Source of the DNA: Parafrankia discariae
Lineage (GTDB): Bacteria > Actinomycetota > Actinomycetes > Frankiales > Frankiaceae
Assembly: GCF_000373365.1 (NCBI RefSeq)
Contig: NZ_KB891192.1
Coordinates: 51,088-115,087, forward strand
Reading direction: 5' to 3'
Length of the DNA stretch: 64,000 nucleotides
In this document: piece after piece, positions 59,735-64,000 of the stretch
How the letters are laid out: the number at the start of each line of letters is the position of its first letter
How positions within the stretch are numbered: the stretch's first letter is position 1
Notes under the pieces: model-generated
The model's input: only the letters and a program-made list of their open reading frames with translations
The model's database searches: none
Told to the model about the DNA's origin: nothing
Position numbers and translations under genes: made by a program

Positions 59735-61255
59735 TCACAAGTACCGGGCACCAAACGACGACTCGTCGCTCATCACATCGGTGAGGATGTCACGGGTTTC
59801 CGGGCCCGGATCGGCATCCACCTCGAAATCGGTACCGGGGTCCGCTCTCCGCACGAACACACGCCAGCCAGCGGCCGCGACGGTGGTCACCGGGAGCACG
59901 ATCGGCGCCTCATCCGCGAGCACACACACGAGGACGGCGCACGGCTGGTTCGAGACGGTCACCACCGTGACACCACAACGTAGAGGGATTCGCCTCCGCT
60001 TCCAGGCATGCCAGCATTCGTCGAACGGGAGATCAAGCAGAATCGAAGCAGCCGAGGCGCGACTCAGCGCCGGCTGCCATTCCTGGCACCACCGTTCGTC
60101 CAGGAGGCAGGTGGCGCTGACCGAGGCGTAGATCGGCACCGCCGACCGTCGGATGATCTCAAGGAGGCTGCCCGGGTCGGGGACCGATCGCAGTCCCACG
60201 CCGCCCGGTCGGAGCGGATCGGGAGACTGGACGCAGGTGACGGGGGTGTCCCCGGACGGCAGTCCCCCGAGGTCGTCGATGACGAACTGTTCCCGCAGCG
60301 TTGCGGCGGGCCGGACCGTGACAAGCAGATGGGGCCCGGTCCGCCCGGGCCGCGGCGGGGGCGGACTGGTGCGGTCTGCGACGACGACCTCGGCTCGGCG
60401 AGGCGCGCGCAATCGCAGGGTCTCCCGGGCGAAGGCGGCTGCCAACCCCACTCGGCCGTCGGTGTCGATCCGTGGCGGCGTGGCCGCACCGCTGTATTCG
60501 GCGTACCGAGTGCTGACCGCCCGCAGCATGTCCAGATGGTCGTCACGGCTCATCGTCTGGGTTCCCGACTCCGCGAGCACCTCCCCGACGCGCACGAGGC
60601 ACCTGGCGAACACGTCGCCGTGCCGCAGCCAGGGTGCGTCCGACCACAGCTCCGCCGCAGCGCCCCGCAGGATCTGCAACCGGGTATCGGGATGATCCCG
60701 AACAGGCACCATCGACAGGCGGAAACGCCGAATGCCCTGCTCCACCAGCGTGAACAGCGCCGGTGACTGCATACAAGCCGTCAGGGCCGCCGCGACGGCG
60801 CTGCATCGCACCGCCGGGTCGATGTCGGGGCCGGGTGCCAGAGCGAGGGCTTGTCGGAGGTAAACGACGTAGTTCGGATAGCGGCGCAACGCGAGTTCCG
60901 CGTTCTCCCCACTCACGAGTGCACGCTGGACGCTCGCATGAGTGGCGAAACACTCGTGGGTGGTACGGCATGAGTCGACAAGATCCGACAGGGTCTCTCG
61001 GCGGCTCTGTTCGCTGTCGTCCGGGCCCGGCATCGCCAGCGCGGCAAGCACCGTCCCCCAGGACGTCGAGTCGTTCAGAAGCGCGTGCGCCAGTTCGTGA
61101 AGACCTGCCAGATCGAGGTCGGTTCCGGCCTTGCCGGCCGGGCCCACCCCGGCGGTGACCTGCCAGCGAAGCTGATCAAAACGACCGGAGGAACTTCCGG
61201 ACAGGTCAGCGGAGAAAGCCAGCGCGTGGCGGTACACGGCCGGGTCTTTGGCCAT
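59735..61255 (-). CDS. Unrecognised protein with N-terminal HExxH motif, divergent from the TIR-NLR gene
   Basis: 506 aa, family not recognised. Near the N-terminus LAGLHELAHALLNDSTSWG contains HELAH (residues 53-57), a zinc-metalloprotease-style HExxH; a third metal ligand is not obvious. The rest is largely helical to about 250, then mixed with several cysteines and no membrane segment. ATG 61255 is chosen because GGAGGTG lies directly upstream; the longer frame to 61360 is not needed. It diverges from the TIR-NB-ARC-TPR gene over a 183-bp gap, suggesting a two-gene system. It could be an effector protease, a regulator, or a defunct enzyme. Confidence 0.78.
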   Translation of the reverse strand: MAKDPAVYRHALAFSADLSGSSSGRFDQLRWQVTAGVGPAGKAGTDLDLAGLHELAHALLNDSTSWGTVLAALAMPGPDDSEQSRRETLSDLVDSCRTTHECFATHASVQRALVSGENAELALRRYPNYVVYLRQALALAPGPDIDPAVRCSAVAAALTACMQSPALFTLVEQGIRRFRLSMVPVRDHPDTRLQILRGAAAELWSDAPWLRHGDVFARCLVRVGEVLAESGTQTMSRDDHLDMLRAVSTRYAEYSGAATPPRIDTDGRVGLAAAFARETLRLRAPRRAEVVVADRTSPPPPRPGRTGPHLLVTVRPAATLREQFVIDDLGGLPSGDTPVTCVQSPDPLRPGGVGLRSVPDPGSLLEIIRRSAVPIYASVSATCLLDERWCQEWQPALSRASAASILLDLPFDECWHAWKRRRIPLRCGVTVVTVSNQPCAVLVCVLADEAPIVLPVTTVAAAGWRVFVRRADPGTDFEVDADPGPETRDILTDVMSDESSFGARYL

Positions 61256-61438
61256 GAGGCACCTCCGGGGTCTCCTGGTCGGCACCGGCGCGCACGCGGA
61301 CGCGATGTCAGCGCACCGGCTGGCGCGCCAGAAAAAAATCAGGATGTCCGTGCCAGCCACCGGCCCTGTCGGTCAGGATGAGATGAGACCAACTGTTTCC
61401 GTGCTGAATTGTACCGGCGACCACCGACTGGAGGCGTG

Positions 61439-63739
61439 GTGTCAGCTGGGTTGCCCTCACCTGCTCTCGGCGCCGACTTCCTCATTTCCTGCTCGAATCG
61501 CGAGAGGCAGTGGGCAGAATGGGTCGCCTGGGAGCTGGAATCGGCTGGGTTCCGTGTTCGTCTTTGGTCCCGCGATGTACTGCCGGGCGAGAACTTCGTC
61601 CTGTGGACGGGTCGGCAGCTCGGGGACACCAGGTTTCTGGTGGCGCTGTACTCACCGGCCTACTTCCAGTCCGGCCGGTGCATGAGCGAGCTGTCCTTCG
61701 GGTTGCGGCGCGGCATCCTCCTGCCTTTTCGGGTCGTGCCCTGCCAGCCGCCCGAAATGCTCGGGGTGACCATGTACGAGACGCTGTTCGGTCTGGCCGA
61801 ACAAGCCGCGCGGCGCCGACTGCTACGCGCCGCCCGCGCGTCGCTCGGCTCCTCCGTCTCCGTGTCGGCCGAGCCGGAGCGCGGCGGCGGCGGTCGCCCG
61901 ACATTCCCAGGGAGTCCGCGCCCGGTGCGGAAGGCGCCGGCCCGCAACGCCTGGTTCGTCGGCAGAGAGCAGCCGTTGGCATCGCTGCGTGGCTGGTTCC
62001 GGTCAGCCGATCCGCACCGGCTGACGACCATAGCCCTCACCGGAGTGGCGGGGGCCGGGAAAACCCAGCTCGCCATCGAATACACCCACCGGTACGGTGA
62101 CGCGTACTCGCTGGTCTGGTGGCTGCCGGCAGCGCTACCCGAGGCGCTGCGCGAGGCGTTGGACGCTCTTGCCGACGTCCTCGGCCTTCCCGACGATCAC
62201 GACCGCGCGCGACGTGCTCGGCGCGCGCTGCGATGTCTGTCCCAGCCCTCGGACTGGCTGCTCGTCTTCGACGACGTGCGGCGCCCAGAGCTGCTGGCCG
62301 AGTGGCTACCGGACGGCAACGGCCATGTGTTGGTGACGGGCCGCAGCCGCGTCCTGCGCGATTTCGGGCAGACCTTGGAGATCGGAAGCTTCACACCCGA
62401 GGAGTCGAGGACGTTGCTGCGTGGCCGGGCCACACACCTGCTGGACGACGACGCGGCCCGGGTGGCGGACGCTCTCGACCACCTCCCGCTCGCTGTCGGC
62501 CAGGCAGGCGTTTTCCTCGACACCACCAAGGTCACGGCGAGTAGCTACCTGGCGCTGCTGAAGGACGCCACCATCGAGGTTCTCGCGCACGGCCCGGTCG
62601 ACTATCCCGCGGGCCTGGTCGGCTCGGTCACGACGGCGATGACCCTGCTACGGGAAAGTGAACCCTTGGCGGCGTGCGCGCTGCGCGAGGCCGCCTTCCT
62701 CGCACCGCAACCGCTGCCGCCGGTGGTACTCCGGGCACTCGCGCAGCCGGTCGCCGAGATCAAGGCTACCGGGACTGGGACCGAGGGCATGGTGGCGAGG
62801 ATGCTGCGCGGTGTGGAAAGCTCCGGACTGGCCCGGGTCGACGGCGGGACCTTCCAGCTCCATCGGCTGACTCAGGCGGTCATCCGCGATGGCCTGGAGG
62901 AGAGCGACCGTGCCTGGACTGTTGACCGGATCAGGGCCCGGATCGCGGACGCGACGCCGACGGCTCCCGACGATCCGACCACCTGGCCGGTGTACGGAGC
63001 CCTCGCCGCGCATCTTCTGACACTGCTGGAGCACGTCTCGGACGGCGGATCAGGGTTCCGTGCCGCGGTGCTGGACATCGCCCGCTACCTGACGCGCAGC
63101 GGCCAGTACGACTCCGCTCTGGCCTGCGCGGCCCGGGCCGCCGAGGCCTGGCGCGATCATCGCGGCGAGGACCACCGTGACGTGCTCGCCGCCGCGCACT
63201 GCCACGCCGAGGCGTTGCGGGCAAGCGGGAGGTGCGCGGAGGCCGAGCAGTCCGACCGCCTGACCCACGAACGCCGGCTGGCGACACTGGGGCGACTTCA
63301 TCGCGAGACGCTGCTCTCAGCGGACGCACTGGCCGTGGACCAGTGGCGCATGGGCCGAAGGCGAGAGGCACTGCGCGGGCACTCTCGGGCCTACCGGGCG
63401 GCGCGGCGGGCGTTCGGTCCCGACGACCATCAGACTCTCGAGCTGGCCAGCAACCTCGCGCTTGACCTCTACGGGCTGGGAAACACCGACGCGGCGCGGG
63501 CGCTGGACGAACAGACGCTGGCCCGCCGTCGCGAGCTGCTCGGCGACGAACACCCCGCGACGCTCGCCTCAGCCCGCAGCCTCGCCCATGACCTCCGCAA
63601 GCTCCGGGCGCACCACGAGGCTCTGGCACTTGACAGCGAGACGTTCACGGTGTCGCAACGGGTCCTCGGCACCGATCATCCGGACACCCTTCTGGTCGCG
63701 AGCAGCCTCGCGGTGGATCACTACGCGACAGGCGACTAA
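61439..63739 (+). CDS. TIR-NB-ARC-TPR protein (NLR-like STAND ATPase), 3' end probably truncated
   Basis: 766 aa. Residues 10-125: TIR domain (ADFLISCSNRERQWAEWVAWELESAGF, WSRDVLPGENF) with a Glu in RCMSELSFGL (E84) at the place of the NADase catalytic residue. Residues about 175-450: NB-ARC ATPase with Walker A GVAGAGKTQ (202-210), Walker B WLLVFDDV, VTGRSR and DHLPLAVGQAG. From about 520: tetratricopeptide repeats (LLGDEHPATLASARSLAHDL, VLGTDHPDTLLVASSLAVDH). Known relatives sense a cue with the C-terminal repeats and fire the TIR as an NAD+-consuming effector. GTG 61439 is chosen behind GGAGG. The reading ends one base before an IS-like end sequence, in mid-repeat. Confidence 0.85.
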   Translation: MSAGLPSPALGADFLISCSNRERQWAEWVAWELESAGFRVRLWSRDVLPGENFVLWTGRQLGDTRFLVALYSPAYFQSGRCMSELSFGLRRGILLPFRVVPCQPPEMLGVTMYETLFGLAEQAARRRLLRAARASLGSSVSVSAEPERGGGGRPTFPGSPRPVRKAPARNAWFVGREQPLASLRGWFRSADPHRLTTIALTGVAGAGKTQLAIEYTHRYGDAYSLVWWLPAALPEALREALDALADVLGLPDDHDRARRARRALRCLSQPSDWLLVFDDVRRPELLAEWLPDGNGHVLVTGRSRVLRDFGQTLEIGSFTPEESRTLLRGRATHLLDDDAARVADALDHLPLAVGQAGVFLDTTKVTASSYLALLKDATIEVLAHGPVDYPAGLVGSVTTAMTLLRESEPLAACALREAAFLAPQPLPPVVLRALAQPVAEIKATGTGTEGMVARMLRGVESSGLARVDGGTFQLHRLTQAVIRDGLEESDRAWTVDRIRARIADATPTAPDDPTTWPVYGALAAHLLTLLEHVSDGGSGFRAAVLDIARYLTRSGQYDSALACAARAAEAWRDHRGEDHRDVLAAAHCHAEALRASGRCAEAEQSDRLTHERRLATLGRLHRETLLSADALAVDQWRMGRRREALRGHSRAYRAARRAFGPDDHQTLELASNLALDLYGLGNTDAARALDEQTLARRRELLGDEHPATLASARSLAHDLRKLRAHHEALALDSETFTVSQRVLGTDHPDTLLVASSLAVDHYATGD

Positions 63740-64000
63740 AGGCTGTTTCGTAACTCGGTTTGGGTGGGGTGTGGCCGGTCCGCGTGACCGGTCAGCCGGT
63801 CCGGCTGATGTTGTAGAGATGGGCGATCCCGGCCGCGGTGATCCCGAGGGTGCGGGCCTGGCGGCGGTAGTCACGCAGGATCTTCCAGGTCTTCATCCCG
63901 GCGAGGGCGTGTTCGACGCGGGCCCGGACCTTGCGGTGCACCCTGTTCAGCTCCTCCTTCCACTCCGACAGCGGCTGTCCGTCGAGGGGTTTCCGATACG
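63740..64000. mobile_element. IS5-family insertion sequence, left end and partial transposase
   Basis: Starts at GGCTGTTTCGTAACTCGG directly after the TAA of the TPR gene, a typical terminal-repeat start for IS5-like elements (GGCTGTTTCG). The following sequence encodes the end of a transposase on the minus strand and continues past the right edge, so the other inverted repeat and any target duplication cannot be seen. The point where the TPR frame meets the element suggests insertion into the gene. Confidence 0.7.
63792..64000 (-). CDS. IS5-family transposase, C-terminal fragment (5' part beyond window)
   Basis: About 69 C-terminal residues are visible, ending GITAAGIAHLYNISRTG and stopping at 63792. 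VHRKVRARVEHALAGMKTWKILRDYR matches the C-terminal signature of IS5/HARBI-type DDE transposases (V-R-x-x-V-E-H-A-F/L-A-x-M-K-x-W). The last catalytic acidic residue is the Glu in VEHAL. It continues beyond the right edge, so completeness is unknown. Confidence 0.85.
   Translation of the reverse strand, partial: YRKPLDGQPLSEWKEELNRVHRKVRARVEHALAGMKTWKILRDYRRQARTLGITAAGIAHLYNISRTG

Noticed and set aside
61439..63739. FxSxx-COOH system TPR protein (FxsT)
   Set aside because: No neighbouring radical-SAM (FxsB) or short FxSxx peptide gene was seen, so only the domain order is shared.

Overview
The window is very GC-rich (roughly 70 %), has GTG/TTG starts, 4-bp start/stop overlaps, F420-type luciferase-like enzymes, a mycofactocin-type SDR and [3Fe-4S] ferredoxin/P450 chemistry. 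This points to a high-GC actinobacterium, most like Frankia or relatives (Frankiales/Mycobacteriales/Pseudonocardiales). The genus is an inference. I saw no rRNA, tRNA or CRISPR array.

Layout. 1-3.4 kb: a TetR regulator cut by the window edge, an aldo/keto reductase, a 3-hydroxyisobutyrate-dehydrogenase-like enzyme and an F420-type oxidoreductase. 3.8-4.6 kb: a decayed PAS-GAF-GGDEF gene. 4.7-9.5 kb: a minus-strand operon htrA-like protease > MoxR ATPase > DUF58 > two von Willebrand A membrane proteins. 9.6-13.7 kb: a TetR divergent from a hemerythrin-SRPBCC fusion, then an unrecognised membrane protein.

13.8-58.6 kb is one large catabolic island of acyl-CoA chemistry. It holds six acyl-CoA dehydrogenases, four enoyl-CoA hydratases, two thiolases plus a DUF35-thiolase fusion, two CaiB/BaiF CoA-transferases/racemases, one acyl-CoA ligase, a MaoC/FAS1-like dehydratase, seven short-chain dehydrogenases, two more F420-type enzymes, a P450 with its ferredoxin, an aldehyde dehydrogenase, an amidohydrolase, an LvaA/ACAD10-like kinase and a branched-chain-type ABC importer whose two permeases and first ATPase are fused. 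GntR/FadR and IclR regulators lie inside it. Together they look like uptake, CoA activation, beta-oxidation with an alpha-methyl epimerisation step, and thiolytic or aldolytic cleavage of a branched or cyclic acid. The substrate cannot be read from the sequence.

Almost every operon in the island is preceded by a short AT-rich island. Several share words: TAGTTCAATCA occurs twice, AACTATTTTAGT occurs once on each strand, and GTTC-N8-GAAC palindromes sit at two operons including the one divergent from iclR. This suggests a coordinated regulon.

58.6-64 kb: a potassium channel with an RCK domain, then a divergent pair made of a 506-aa protein with an HExxH motif and a TIR-NB-ARC-TPR (NLR-like) protein. 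The TPR end of the latter abuts, and is probably truncated by, an IS5-family insertion sequence that runs off the right edge.
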